Positions 53,813-62,868 of a stretch of 64,000 nt of DNA are shown here, piece after piece; the stretch's first letter is position 1, and the number at the start of each line of letters is the position of its first letter. This DNA is from Polyangiaceae bacterium (GTDB lineage: Bacteria; Myxococcota_A; Polyangia; Polyangiales; Polyangiaceae). The stretch spans positions 682,001 to 746,000 of the forward strand of contig JACKEA010000005.1 in the NCBI GenBank assembly GCA_020633235.1. Reading direction: 5' to 3'. Under the pieces are notes generated by a model. The model was not told the origin of the DNA, ran no database searches, and was given only the letters and a program-made list of their open reading frames with translations. The translations under genes were made by a program, and so were the position numbers.

Positions 53813-55485
53813 AGCATGCCCTGGCGGTCGTGGCCTCCCTGTGGCTCGCGGGCTGCGGCGGCGCCGGGGGTGGCGCCGCGCCCGCGGCGCCGGGCAGCTT
53901 CGGCAAGGCGGAGGGCGGCGTGGACGGCCGGCGCTTCTTGGGGGAGGACGCCGACAAGGCCAAGAAGGCGGGCGCCGCGGACTCGGAGGTCGTCGCCGTG
54001 GACGCCGGCGCGCCGGGGGATCGCATCTCCGGTCTCGTCAACGTGCCCGAGAACGACTGCGTGCTGCTCATCGCACGCGCCAGCCAAACCGTCGACGACG
54101 TCGACCTGTTCGTGTACGGAGACGACGGCACCGCCTTCGGCTCGGACGAAGCGCCGAACAAGACGCCGTCGCTCTTGGTTTGCCCCCCGCACCCCAAGCG
54201 TCTGTTCGCCGTAGCTCGCATCGCTGCGGGGCACGGCATGGTCGCCGTCGGCGCACAGCGCGTCGCTCGGCGCGACGCCGCCGCCGTGGGCAAGGCTCTC
54301 GACGCGCGTGGACGTCCCGGCGAGGCCGCGGGTCGCGTCGCCGGGTGGCCGGGGCTGGACGAGAGCATTGCCGATCATCGACGCGCTCTGGGCGGAACCT
54401 GGCAGGAGGTGCGGCGCACGGCGTTGCCGGTGGACGCACGCATCCCCTCACGCGTCTCTGCCGTGGTGGACGCCGAGCGCTGTCTGGATCTGCTGGTGCT
54501 CCCTTCCGACGAAGTGTCGCACTTGGACATCGCCGTGCTCGACGAGAGTGGGCGCATCGTGGGTCGCGGTGTGGCGTCCGGCCGGGAGCGCTTCGCCGTG
54601 GTGTGCTCGCGTACGAAGGAGAACATCACCTTGGAGGTCCGGCCTCAGGCCGGGCGCGGCATCGCGGCCGTGGTGATGGCCCGCAGCAAGACGCCCACCC
54701 TCGGCGAGCTGCCGCCCGATGCCATGCAGCTCGAGCTGTCGCCCCTCGGAGATCTGAAGGCGACCTCGAGTCAGCTCGAAGAAACGCTGGCGAATCGAGG
54801 CTACGGCAAGGCCAAGACGTTGGCCTCCGGCTCGTTGACCCTGGGGCAGCGCACCAGCAGCAGCGTGACGCTGCCCGCTGGGTGCAATCGGATCGACGTG
54901 GTCGGCGGGCGCCCCCTCATCGGCCTCAAGGCTTGGCTGTGGGCAGCCGATGGCGCACTCCTCGCCCGCGGGGAAGACCACCGCCAGGTCACGCTGTTCG
55001 CCTGTGGTGGTGGTGGCAGCGGACGCCTCGACGTCGAGCCCCTCACCCGCCCCGGCCCCTACGCTGCGCAGCTCCGCGCAGAAGGCGCCGTCGCGCCGGT
55101 GCTGGTCAAGCACCCGCTCGCGGCCAGCCGTTTGCTGGACCGCATGGCTGCGCGGGGCGTGCTCCGACGCGGCAACCAGGCGGGCGCGCCGCAAGAGATG
55201 TTGGTAGACGACGCGCACAGACGGGGTATCGACGTATTGGTGCCCATCGGACGTTGCGTGGACGTGGACGCGGCTCTGGGCCCGGGCGCGACGGGGGTCG
55301 AGCTTCGCGCGGTGGACTCCGAGAGCGCCGACGAGCTCGAACTGAGCGCGGGCTCGGAGAGCGCCGCACTCAGGATCTGCGCGTTGGATAGCGGACGCAC
55401 GCTGAAGGCGCGCGTCGAAATCACCGTGGGAGTCGGCAGCACCACCGCCCTCGTCGCCACCCGTATGCTCAGCCCCCGCCCCTGA
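53809..55485 (+). CDS. Hypothetical lipoprotein with tandem beta domains, 558 aa
   Basis: Lipoprotein signal MKHALAVVASLWLAGC, Gly/Ala-rich linker, then about four segments with a recurrent pattern: a beta stretch, ...CVLLIARASQTVDDVDLFVYGDDG, ...CLDLLVLPSDEVSHLDIAVLDESGR, ...CNRIDVVGGRP, ...CVDVDAALGPG. These resemble the PPC-type extracellular domains (DxxLxVxDxxG) joined to secreted proteins. No catalytic residues are evident. Related in pattern to the preceding gene. Confidence 0.65.
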   Translation: MKHALAVVASLWLAGCGGAGGGAAPAAPGSFGKAEGGVDGRRFLGEDADKAKKAGAADSEVVAVDAGAPGDRISGLVNVPENDCVLLIARASQTVDDVDLFVYGDDGTAFGSDEAPNKTPSLLVCPPHPKRLFAVARIAAGHGMVAVGAQRVARRDAAAVGKALDARGRPGEAAGRVAGWPGLDESIADHRRALGGTWQEVRRTALPVDARIPSRVSAVVDAERCLDLLVLPSDEVSHLDIAVLDESGRIVGRGVASGRERFAVVCSRTKENITLEVRPQAGRGIAAVVMARSKTPTLGELPPDAMQLELSPLGDLKATSSQLEETLANRGYGKAKTLASGSLTLGQRTSSSVTLPAGCNRIDVVGGRPLIGLKAWLWAADGALLARGEDHRQVTLFACGGGGSGRLDVEPLTRPGPYAAQLRAEGAVAPVLVKHPLAASRLLDRMAARGVLRRGNQAGAPQEMLVDDAHRRGIDVLVPIGRCVDVDAALGPGATGVELRAVDSESADELELSAGSESAALRICALDSGRTLKARVEITVGVGSTTALVATRMLSPRP

Positions 55486-55488
55486 GCG

Positions 55489-56346
55489 TCAGCGGCGGAG
55501 CGGCAACAGATCTCGGTTCTCCGTTGTGCGTTCCTCGCCGTCAGCGTCCGCCACCGTGAAACGATCGTCCTTCTCGCCCACGATCTTCACCGGTTCCCAC
55601 GGCCGCGACACCACCTCCGGCCGTAGCAGCGCAAAGCCCCCCTTCTTCGGCCCGGGCTTCGAGGGCGGGTCGGGCACGACTTCGGCGAGAATCACCTTCG
55701 TCACGCGCGCGTCGGCTCTCCACTCCACGTAGATCCCGTCGTCTTCGATCTCGCGCACGCGCGCCGAAAACCAGGCCTTGCCGCTCTTGGCGACCACCCG
55801 TTCGCGGGGCGAGGCATGCCAGCCGTCGGGCGCTCGCGGGACTCCCGCGGCGCGCGCAGCCTCCGCGAACTCGCGCTCCTCGCGGGAGCGCTCGAACGCT
55901 CGCCGAATGTTCAGAACCGTGACCGGCGTTGGATGGATCACGTCCTCTCGTCCCAGCTCGTAGCGCTCACCCCGCGCCGTGCTGACCGTCAGCTTCTCGG
56001 CGACGTCGTCGATTCGACAACCGACCCACGCTGACGGCTGGAGCCTGCAGATCGCCAGATCGTCCTTCGACGGCTTGTCCGCCCGAGTCACACGGTACGC
56101 ATCTCCGTTCGCCACCTGCCGAGTGGCACCGCCATCGAGAGCTTCGACGCGCATTCCGTTCGGCTCGACTTCGAGCACTCGTCCTTCGAAGAACTCCGCC
56201 GCCGTCTGCTCGACCACGACATGATCCCCACGCGAGATGCCTCGCCCCGCATCCGGGTCTTGCGCAGGCTCGTGTTCGCAGCGACATCCCACGAGACCCC
56301 AGAGCGCGAGGCTCAACACGACGACGCGCTTCGAAACGACGTTCAC
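55489..56346 (-). CDS. Hypothetical lipoprotein with Tudor/SH3-like repeats, 285 aa
   Basis: Lipoprotein signal (VVVLSLALWGLVGC). Two or three short all-beta units follow, of the type VVEQTAAEFFEGRVLEVEPNGMRVE and VVAKSGKAWFSARVREIEDDGIYVEW, similar to Tudor/Agenet-like barrels. The C-terminal KIVGEKDDRFTVADADGEER is another. No function assigned. Convergent with the gene ending at 55485. Confidence 0.65.
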   Translation of the reverse strand: MNVVSKRVVVLSLALWGLVGCRCEHEPAQDPDAGRGISRGDHVVVEQTAAEFFEGRVLEVEPNGMRVEALDGGATRQVANGDAYRVTRADKPSKDDLAICRLQPSAWVGCRIDDVAEKLTVSTARGERYELGREDVIHPTPVTVLNIRRAFERSREEREFAEAARAAGVPRAPDGWHASPRERVVAKSGKAWFSARVREIEDDGIYVEWRADARVTKVILAEVVPDPPSKPGPKKGGFALLRPEVVSRPWEPVKIVGEKDDRFTVADADGEERTTENRDLLPLRR

Positions 56347-56684
56347 GGGTCTTCCTTGGTGGCGGCGCGGCGGGCGCGCGCGTCGCGCAGGGCCGAAACG
56401 CTACCCCCATTCCGGGGGCTGCGCATCGATCTCACCCCGAGAAGTGCGACCTACCCTGTCACCCTGGCGAGCTCGGCAAGCGTCACAGCTCGCCAGAAAT
56501 GCCATTAATTTCCATCACTTGTCGGCGCGCGCTGCGTCACATGACTGCAGGGTGGCAAAGTTTCAGGCTTTCGGTTTACCCTCCGTCCGCCTGCGGGGAC
56601 GAAATGCGCGAATTGCGCGATGTCGAGGCGAAAAACCCGTTCTCCGATTGACGACTAGCAGTACTGCGGAAGAGGAGCACTAGC
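56347..56684. other. Divergent intergenic region with a perfect palindrome
   Basis: No gene seen in these 338 bp. CTGGCGAGCT (56464-56473) and AGCTCGCCAG (56487-56496) form a perfect 10-bp inverted repeat with a 13-base loop. No T-run follows, so it may be an operator or an RNA hairpin. An A/G-rich ribosome site (GAAGAGGAG) precedes the ATG at 56685. Confidence 0.5.
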
Positions 56685-57161
56685 ATGATGGAACAGCTCA
56701 CCACCATTCGAGCACAGGGTGGAGGCTATGGACCGCCCCCGGGCGGTTACGGCGCACCTGGCGGACCTCCGCCCGGTGGCTATGGTGCACCCCCTGGTGG
56801 GATGCCCGGCGCTCCTCCTGGCGCGCCGATGGGCCCCCCTGGTGGTGCTCCGATGGCCCCGCCTGGTGGCATGCCCGCCCCCGGTGGCGGCAACCCGGAC
56901 CTGAAGAAGCAGACCCAGACCTGGATGATCATCGCGCTGGTCAGCTGGTTCCTTTGCGGCAACGGCTGCTTCGGAATCATCGGTGCGATCCTCGCTTACA
57001 TGGCGGGCCAGGCCGTGGATCAGGGCAACACGGCGGATGCCGAGAGCAAGCTCAAGTGGGCGAAGATCCTGACCATCGTCGGCGTGGTGCTGACGACGCT
57101 CGCGATCATCGCTTACGTGCTCATGATGTTCGTGTTCGGCGCTGCCGGCGCGATGTCCTGA
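56685..57161 (+). CDS. Pro/Gly-rich CD225/dispanin-like membrane protein, 158 aa
   Basis: The N-terminal ~70 residues are PPGGYGAP-type repeats; then two membrane helices (TWMIIALVSWFLCGNGCFGIIGAILAY and AKILTIVGVVLTTLAIIAYVLMMF) joined by a loop with the AxxKxKWAKI pattern of the CD225/dispanin fold. Probably a cytoplasmic-membrane protein with a flexible tail. It is followed by a strong terminator, so it is monocistronic. Confidence 0.75.
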   Translation: MMEQLTTIRAQGGGYGPPPGGYGAPGGPPPGGYGAPPGGMPGAPPGAPMGPPGGAPMAPPGGMPAPGGGNPDLKKQTQTWMIIALVSWFLCGNGCFGIIGAILAYMAGQAVDQGNTADAESKLKWAKILTIVGVVLTTLAIIAYVLMMFVFGAAGAMS

Positions 57162-57184
57162 CGCTCGAAGGCGCGAAGAACGAT

Positions 57185-57221
57185 ACGCGGGGCTCCCACT
57201 CTGGGGGCCCCGCGTCTTTTT
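57185..57221 (+). terminator. Intrinsic terminator after the dispanin-like gene
   Basis: Stem ACGCGGGGCTCCC / GGGGGCCCCGCGT around a short loop, then CTTTTT. Starts 24 bp after the stop codon. Confidence 0.85.
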
Positions 57222-57265
57222 GTGACCGCGTGCGATCAGTGGGGCGCTGGATTACTCTACGGCCC

Positions 57266-59722
57266 ATGCGCGGCAGTCGGTTCGTGGTGTTGGGCTTCGT
57301 TCTCCTGGGTGGCGCCGCGAGCGCCTCCGCATGCGGCGGCGACGACGGGGGCGTTGCCGGCAACGGTGGCTCGGCGGCCAGCGCCGGCACCGGGGGCGGC
57401 GGTGGCGCCGCCGCCGACTCCAGCGTGATCGACACCGGCATACCCGACGAGTGCAGCGATCAGAAGCCGTGCGCGACGGGCGTGTGTGTCGCCGGCAAGT
57501 GTTGCGAATCCGCGGAACGCGCGTGCGGCTCGCTATGCTGCAACTCTGGGGACGTGTGCCTGTTCCAGCAGTGCATCACGCCCGGAAAGAAGTGTCAGAC
57601 CGTGGCGGACTGCGCCGACGGCGAGTACTGCGAAACGGCGCTGGGCGATCCCGCACCGGACGGCGGCACCGCAGATGCCGGGGCACAAGACGGCGGCAAG
57701 ACCTGTACGCAGCCCATCCCCGCAGGCGGTCGCTGCGTTCCGCTGCCGCCGATCTGCGACGCCGATGGCGGCGCCCCGGACGGCGGCAGCTGCATCGAGA
57801 ACTGCGAGTACCATCCGCCCGTCGGCACCTTGGAAGCGAAGCCCAAGTGGCAATGGGGACTCGAAAACCCGCCCAAGGACTTCCCCGATTTCGCCGACGT
57901 GTGGGCGACCCCCACGGTGGGCCGGGTGGTCGATGCGAACTGCGACGGGAAGGTCGACCTGAGCGATCCCCCGAACGTCATCTTCGTCTCCGGCGACGCC
58001 AAGAAGACGTGCTGCTCCTGCGGGGGTTTTACCCCATCCACGTGCAAGACGGGCAAGCTGCGGGTGCTCGACGGCGCGAGCGGCAAGGAGCTCTGGTCCT
58101 TGGCTGCGGCAAAGACCGGAAACCTCGGCTTCGCCGGCCTCTCCGTGGCGCTCGGTGATATCGATGGTGACCAGCGCGTGGACATCGTCGCCGCGACGGG
58201 CGACGGCTACATCGCGGCCATCGACGCCGATGGCAAGGTCATCGGGGTGAGCGACCAGCCCATCGACACCGTGACCGCCGGAACTTTTGGTTGGGGTGGC
58301 GGCATCGCCCTCGGCGACATGGACGGCGACGGCTCACCGGAGATCGCCTACGGTCGGAACGTATTTTCCACCAAGGGCGGCAACATCACGCGGCTGTTCG
58401 TCGGTGCCGGCGACAACGGCGGCGGCGGCGGCCGGGAGCTGTCGTTTTTCGCCGACGTGGACGACGACGGCAAGCTCGAGCTCGTGGCCGGACGCACCGT
58501 GTACGAGATGGACGGCTCGATGCTGTGGAACAAGACGGGGCTGCCTCAGGGCTACAACGCCGTTGCCGACTTCGACGGCGACGGAAAGCCCGACGTGGTG
58601 CTGGTGGCCAACGCTCAGGTTTGGATCCTCAAGGGTGCGGATGGCTCGGTGGAGCTCGGCCCGGTGGCGCTGCCCGGCGGCGGCAACGGCGGCCCGCCCA
58701 CGGTCGCCGACTTCGACGGCGACGGAAAGCCCGAGATCGGCGTCGCGGGTCAGTCGAAGTACTCGATGCTCAAGCCGGACTATGTCGGCTCCACTTTGAA
58801 GGTCGTGTGGTCCGCGCCCAATCACGATCTCTCGTCGTCCGTCACGGGCTCCAGCGTGTTCGACTTCGAAGGCGATGGTAAGGCCGAGGTCGTCTACAAC
58901 GACGAGTGCTTCCTGTGGGTGTACGACGGCCAAACCGGCGCCGTGCGCCTTGCACTCCTGACCACGTCCTTCACGGCGACCGAAGCGTCGCTCGTAGCGG
59001 ATGTCGACGGTGACGGCCATTCGGAGATCGTGATGGTCTCCAATGGCGCCGATCCCAGCGGAAGCGGCTGGGGCTGCAACGTCGCCCCCTGGAATCAACC
59101 GGACGCCGCCAACAATCGACCGGCTTGGGTTCCCCCGACGGGCGCTCCCGCGTACCGCGGCATCACCGTGTTCGGGGACAAGCAAAACTCCTGGGTCGGC
59201 ACCCGCACCATCTGGAACCAACACGCCTACAGCGTGACCAACGTGTGTGACTCCCGTGACAGCGCCTGCGACCCGCCCAACCTGTACGGCTCCATCCCGG
59301 CGAGCATGAAGCAGAACTGGAAGCTCAACTGGCTGAACAACTTCCGCCAGAACGTGCAAGACAAGGGCATCTTCGACGCCCCCGACGTGACCGTGAGCGT
59401 GGCGGTCCAGTGCAGCACTCCGGTGAAGGTGCAAGTGTCGGTACGGAACATCGGCTTGGCGGGGCTGCCCGCCGGCGTGAACGTCGGCGTCTTCGCCATG
59501 GTCGCTGGGGTGGAGCAGCAGCTCGGAATTGTCGCCACCACCAAGGCGCTGCTCCCGGGTCAGACCGAGGTGCTCTCGTTCTCCGTCCCGGCCGGAAGCG
59601 CCGCACCTACAGATCCCTACTTCGCCCGCGTGATCATCGATCCCGCCAACAAGACCTTCAACGAGTGCCGGGACGACAACAACGAGAGCAAGAAGGTCGT
59701 GGCCCAGTGCGGGCCAGCTTGA
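57266..59722 (+). CDS. FG-GAP/VCBS-repeat lipoprotein, 818 aa
   Basis: Exported (MRGSRFVVLGFVLLGGAASASAC, lipobox-like). A Gly-rich linker is followed by a Cys-rich module (CSDQKPCATGVCVAGKCC...) and then an integrin-like beta-propeller with repeated calcium loops: LGDIDGDQRVDIV, LGDMDGDGSPEIA, FADVDDDGKLELV, VADFDGDGKPDVV, VADFDGDGKPEIG, VFDFEGDGKAEVV and VADVDGDGHSEIV. A C-terminal CARDB-like beta domain (VSVRNIGLAGLPAGVNV...) follows. Two repeats share an almost identical DNA stretch at about 58566 and 58706, suggesting recent duplication or conversion. Surface adhesion is the likely role. Confidence 0.85.
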   Translation: MRGSRFVVLGFVLLGGAASASACGGDDGGVAGNGGSAASAGTGGGGGAAADSSVIDTGIPDECSDQKPCATGVCVAGKCCESAERACGSLCCNSGDVCLFQQCITPGKKCQTVADCADGEYCETALGDPAPDGGTADAGAQDGGKTCTQPIPAGGRCVPLPPICDADGGAPDGGSCIENCEYHPPVGTLEAKPKWQWGLENPPKDFPDFADVWATPTVGRVVDANCDGKVDLSDPPNVIFVSGDAKKTCCSCGGFTPSTCKTGKLRVLDGASGKELWSLAAAKTGNLGFAGLSVALGDIDGDQRVDIVAATGDGYIAAIDADGKVIGVSDQPIDTVTAGTFGWGGGIALGDMDGDGSPEIAYGRNVFSTKGGNITRLFVGAGDNGGGGGRELSFFADVDDDGKLELVAGRTVYEMDGSMLWNKTGLPQGYNAVADFDGDGKPDVVLVANAQVWILKGADGSVELGPVALPGGGNGGPPTVADFDGDGKPEIGVAGQSKYSMLKPDYVGSTLKVVWSAPNHDLSSSVTGSSVFDFEGDGKAEVVYNDECFLWVYDGQTGAVRLALLTTSFTATEASLVADVDGDGHSEIVMVSNGADPSGSGWGCNVAPWNQPDAANNRPAWVPPTGAPAYRGITVFGDKQNSWVGTRTIWNQHAYSVTNVCDSRDSACDPPNLYGSIPASMKQNWKLNWLNNFRQNVQDKGIFDAPDVTVSVAVQCSTPVKVQVSVRNIGLAGLPAGVNVGVFAMVAGVEQQLGIVATTKALLPGQTEVLSFSVPAGSAAPTDPYFARVIIDPANKTFNECRDDNNESKKVVAQCGPA

Positions 59723-59766
59723 GCCAAAGGTGAAATCGCGCCGCTCGGCGCGCTATAGTTGGCGAG

Positions 59767-61029
59767 ATGCGCGGGCTCCGCTTCCTTCTCGCCTCCGGCC
59801 TCGCGTCGTTGGTCCTGTGGCCGGCGTGCACGGCCTTCGACAACGCGGAGGACCTGCTGCCGAAGTCCGACGCCGGCATCGAAGCGGGGGGCAGCGCCGC
59901 GAGTGACGGCGGCATCAGCGGAGGCTCCGGCTTTCCGAGCGGAGGCACGGGCAACACCAGCGGCACCGCTGGCACCGCTGGCAGCGGCAACACGGGCGGC
60001 AGCGGCAACACCGGCGGCACCGCCGGCACGGGCAACGCGGGCGGCAGCGGCAACACCGGCGGCACGGGCAACACCGGCGGCACCGCCGGCACCGGTAACG
60101 CCGGCAACACGGGCGGCAGCGGCAACACCGGCGGCGTCCCCCCGGAGTGCAACGGTCCCGCGGACTGCGCCGACGGCAACCCCTGCACCCAGAACGTGTG
60201 CACCAGCGGCTCGTGCCAGAACACCTTCGAGCCCAACGGCACGGATTGCGGCAACAACACCGTGTGCGACGGCGTGGAGACCTGTGACGGCAACGGCAAC
60301 TGCAAGAGCGGCACGCCGCCACAGGTGAACGACGGCAACGCGTGCACCGTGGATAGCTGCGATCCCGTTACCGGTGTCAAGCACGTGGCCGTGCCGGTGA
60401 ACGACAACGACGCCTGCACCACGGACGCGTGCAACACCGCCACGGGCGCCATCACCCACACGCCGGTAAACACCGACGACGGCAACGACTGCACGGTGGA
60501 CAGCTGCGATCCGGCCACCGGCGTAAAGCACACCTCCGTCCCCAACGTGAGCCAGTGCGGATTGTCCTGTCCCGCCAGCTACCACCCCACCGGCTACAAC
60601 TACAGCTCGAGCTGCGGCTCCTGCTGCAACAACAACCACGCCACCTGCGCCTACAACTGCGGCGCGAGCTTCACCAGCTGTGGCCTCTCCTGCCCCGGCG
60701 GCTATCACCCCACGGGCTACAGCTACAGCTCGAGCTGCGGAACCTGCTGCAACGATAACCGCTCCACCTGTGCCAAGAACACTGGATCGAGCTTCACCAG
60801 TTGCGGGCTCTCGTGCCCCAGCGGCTACCACCCCACGGGCTACAGCTACAGCTCGAGCTGCGGAACCTGCTGCAACGACAACCGCTCCACCTGCGCCGAG
60901 AACACCGGCTCGAGCTTCACGCAGTGTGGGCTCTCGTGCCCCAGCGGCTACACCGCCACGGGCTTCAGCTACAGCTCGAGCTGCGGCACGTGCTGTAGCA
61001 ACAACCGCGCGACGTGCACCAAGGTGTGA
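59767..61029 (+). CDS. Cys-rich repeat lipoprotein, 420 aa
   Basis: Lipoprotein-type signal (RFLLASGLASLVLWPAC). Residues ~45-125 are Gly/Asn/Thr 'NTGG' repeats. Then a Cys-rich module (CADGNPCTQNVCTSGSC..., repeated DSCDPxTGVKH), and finally four tandem 41-residue units with CGLSCPxGYHPTGYSYSSS and CGTCCNDNRSTC. A new domain type or structural surface repeat is likely; no enzyme motif seen. It lies 44 bp after the FG-GAP gene. Confidence 0.75.
   Translation: MRGLRFLLASGLASLVLWPACTAFDNAEDLLPKSDAGIEAGGSAASDGGISGGSGFPSGGTGNTSGTAGTAGSGNTGGSGNTGGTAGTGNAGGSGNTGGTGNTGGTAGTGNAGNTGGSGNTGGVPPECNGPADCADGNPCTQNVCTSGSCQNTFEPNGTDCGNNTVCDGVETCDGNGNCKSGTPPQVNDGNACTVDSCDPVTGVKHVAVPVNDNDACTTDACNTATGAITHTPVNTDDGNDCTVDSCDPATGVKHTSVPNVSQCGLSCPASYHPTGYNYSSSCGSCCNNNHATCAYNCGASFTSCGLSCPGGYHPTGYSYSSSCGTCCNDNRSTCAKNTGSSFTSCGLSCPSGYHPTGYSYSSSCGTCCNDNRSTCAENTGSSFTQCGLSCPSGYTATGFSYSSSCGTCCSNNRATCTKV
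60556..61026 (+). repeat. Four 123-bp tandem repeats inside the Cys-rich gene
   Basis: The unit starts (TGC/TGT of CGLSC) lie at 60556, 60679, 60802 and 60925, exactly 123 bp apart; the last unit is truncated. Units 2-3 are nearly identical in protein, units 1 and 4 diverge, fitting internal expansion. Confidence 0.85.
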
Positions 61030-61030
61030 C

Positions 61031-61102
61031 GTTTCCGCGGCGGACCAACAAAAGGAAGACGAACCAGCTGCTGCGAGAGCATGTCGGGGCGGCGCGATAC
61101 CC
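61031..61102. repeat. Inverted pair of dispersed gene-end repeats
   Basis: 61031-61055 (minus strand TTGTTGGTCCGCCGCGGAAAC) and 61080-61102 (plus CATGTCGGGGCGGCGCGATAC), placed between two convergent genes. Same family as 18695-18756. Confidence 0.55.
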
Positions 61103-61118
61103 GTCGCGCCCCGCAGCG

Positions 61119-62867
61119 CTACTCGTAGGGGTTCGACTCGAGGCCGCCGGGGGTCGGCGGCGGCTTGGCGGCTCCAGTGACGGCAGGCCGCGGCACGGTC
61201 GGCTTCGGCTCGGGCTTCTTGCCGGCGGCCTGAACGCTGCGCACGAAGATGGCCATGTTCTCCTTGGGAACGACCTCTTCTTCGATCTCCGAGCCGTCCG
61301 CCATGCTCACGACGAGCTTCACCTTCTGCTCGGAGCGCGGCAGCTCCAGCGTGACGCCGTCCTTGGAGAACTGAATGTCGCTGACGCCGGGGCCGCGGAT
61401 CTCGGCGATGTCGCGATCCGAGCGCACTTCCACGCGCACGCGGCTCGGCTTGTCCGGGGGCGCCACCGGCGCGCTGCCCCGGGGCGCGCTCGACGTCGGC
61501 GTCTCCACGGCGACGATGGGCTTCGGCTTGTCGGTCGAGAGCACGACGGCGATGGCGACGGTGAGCCCGGCCACCACCAAGCCGCCCACGGCAGCGACGC
61601 CGATGAGCATGCGGCGGCGCGCGCGGTAGGCGCGGATGTCCTGCTCGCTGAGGGCGGGCACTACCTTCACGCTGTCCAGCGTGAGCGGCGCGCTGGTGCC
61701 GGCGGTGGAGCCGGTACCCGTGAGACTCTGGCGCCCGGCGGCCTTGCCCAGACCCGGCCCGGCGCGTGCGCCGGACAGCACCTCCGAGAGCGCCCCGCGG
61801 CGCGCCTGCACTTCTTGGCCGCAGAACTCGTGGACCAGACGGCTCACCTCGGTGGGTGACGCGATCTCCCCCGCGGCCTGCCCCCACATGCGAATGGCCT
61901 CCGCGAAGGCCAGCGCCGTGGGCCAGCGGCGATCGGGGTTCACTTCCAAGGCGCGCATCACGATCGCCTCGAGCTCCGGCGGAATACTGGGGTCCTCGCT
62001 GGAGGGCTTTCGGTAGTTGCCTTCGGTGATGGCGAGCAGCACCTGACCGTCGCTGTCCGCGTCGAACAGCCGGGCGCCGGTCAAGATCTCCCAGGCCACG
62101 ATGCCCATGGCGAACACGTCCACGCGACGATCCAACGCTCCACCGCGGGCCTGCTCCGGCGCCATGTAACGGAACTTGCCTTTGGCGAGGCCCGTGGCCG
62201 TGTTCACCGTGCGTTCGGCGGCCTTGGCGATGCCGAAGTCCGTGAGGCGCACGGAGCCATCCACGCCCAAGAGGATGTTGTGCGGCGTGGCGTCGCGGTG
62301 CACGACGCCGAGGGGCCGACCGTCGAGGTTGGTCTGCTCGTGGGCGGCGTGCAGGCCCGACAAGGCGTCCACCAAGATGCGGAGCGCCGCGGGTCGGCCG
62401 ATGCGCTCGCGACGCTTGCGCGCTCCGCGCATCACTGCGGCCAGGCTCGCGCCCTCCACGTAATCCATCACCAGCAGGTGCTCGCCGTCGGCCTCGTGGA
62501 CGTCGTGCACGTTCACGACGTTGGGGTGGCGAATCAGCGACGCGATGCGCGCCTCGTCCATGAAGGACGCCGCCAGCTCGGGCACCTTGCCCACGTGGGG
62601 GTGCATGCGCTTGATGGCCACCAGGCGCTGAAAGCCCGCGGCGCCGCGCTGCCGACCGATGTACACCGTGGCCATGCCGCCGGAGGCCAGCTCCAGCAGG
62701 AGCTCGTAGCGGCCGATCTGTTCGGCGCTCGGCGGCGGTCGCTCTTCCACCGCGCCCAGGGCGAAGGGCGACTCCACCGCCGTGGGGGACGAGCTCGGAT
62801 CCTGCGCGCGGGTGAGCTCGATGTCCGAGAGGCTCACCTCGTCCAGGAAGCGATCGTCCCGCGTCAC
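61119..62867 (-). CDS. Membrane-anchored Ser/Thr protein kinase
   Basis: 582 aa, GTG start 1 bp after the upstream gene's stop. The N-terminal kinase domain starts at about residue 54: ASGGMATVY, VAIKRMHP (K86), VVHRDATPHNILL (D192) and LTDFGIAKAAE. In the catalytic loop the Lys two after HRD is Thr; similar substitutions (Ser) occur in myxobacterial kinases, so activity is still likely. Residues ~395-435 form a linker, then one membrane helix (MLIGVAAVGGLVVAGLTVAIAVVL) and a C-terminal extracytoplasmic region with PEGA-like beta segments (VRVEVRSDRDIAEIRG...VTLELPRSEQKVKLVV). Confidence 0.9.
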   Translation of the reverse strand: MTRDDRFLDEVSLSDIELTRAQDPSSSPTAVESPFALGAVEERPPPSAEQIGRYELLLELASGGMATVYIGRQRGAAGFQRLVAIKRMHPHVGKVPELAASFMDEARIASLIRHPNVVNVHDVHEADGEHLLVMDYVEGASLAAVMRGARKRRERIGRPAALRILVDALSGLHAAHEQTNLDGRPLGVVHRDATPHNILLGVDGSVRLTDFGIAKAAERTVNTATGLAKGKFRYMAPEQARGGALDRRVDVFAMGIVAWEILTGARLFDADSDGQVLLAITEGNYRKPSSEDPSIPPELEAIVMRALEVNPDRRWPTALAFAEAIRMWGQAAGEIASPTEVSRLVHEFCGQEVQARRGALSEVLSGARAGPGLGKAAGRQSLTGTGSTAGTSAPLTLDSVKVVPALSEQDIRAYRARRRMLIGVAAVGGLVVAGLTVAIAVVLSTDKPKPIVAVETPTSSAPRGSAPVAPPDKPSRVRVEVRSDRDIAEIRGPGVSDIQFSKDGVTLELPRSEQKVKLVVSMADGSEIEEEVVPKENMAIFVRSVQAAGKKPEPKPTVPRPAVTGAAKPPPTPGGLESNPYE

Positions 62868-62868
62868 C

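Noticed and set aside
57431..57600. Cys-rich stretch of the FG-GAP protein as a ferredoxin domain
   Set aside because: Cys spacing does not fit iron-sulfur motifs; it matches the extracellular disulfide modules of other lipoproteins in this window.
59940..60135. GC-rich short tandem repeats as a CRISPR array
   Set aside because: The repeats are in frame, without unique spacers, and encode the NTGG tract of a lipoprotein; the same applies to 46438-46600.
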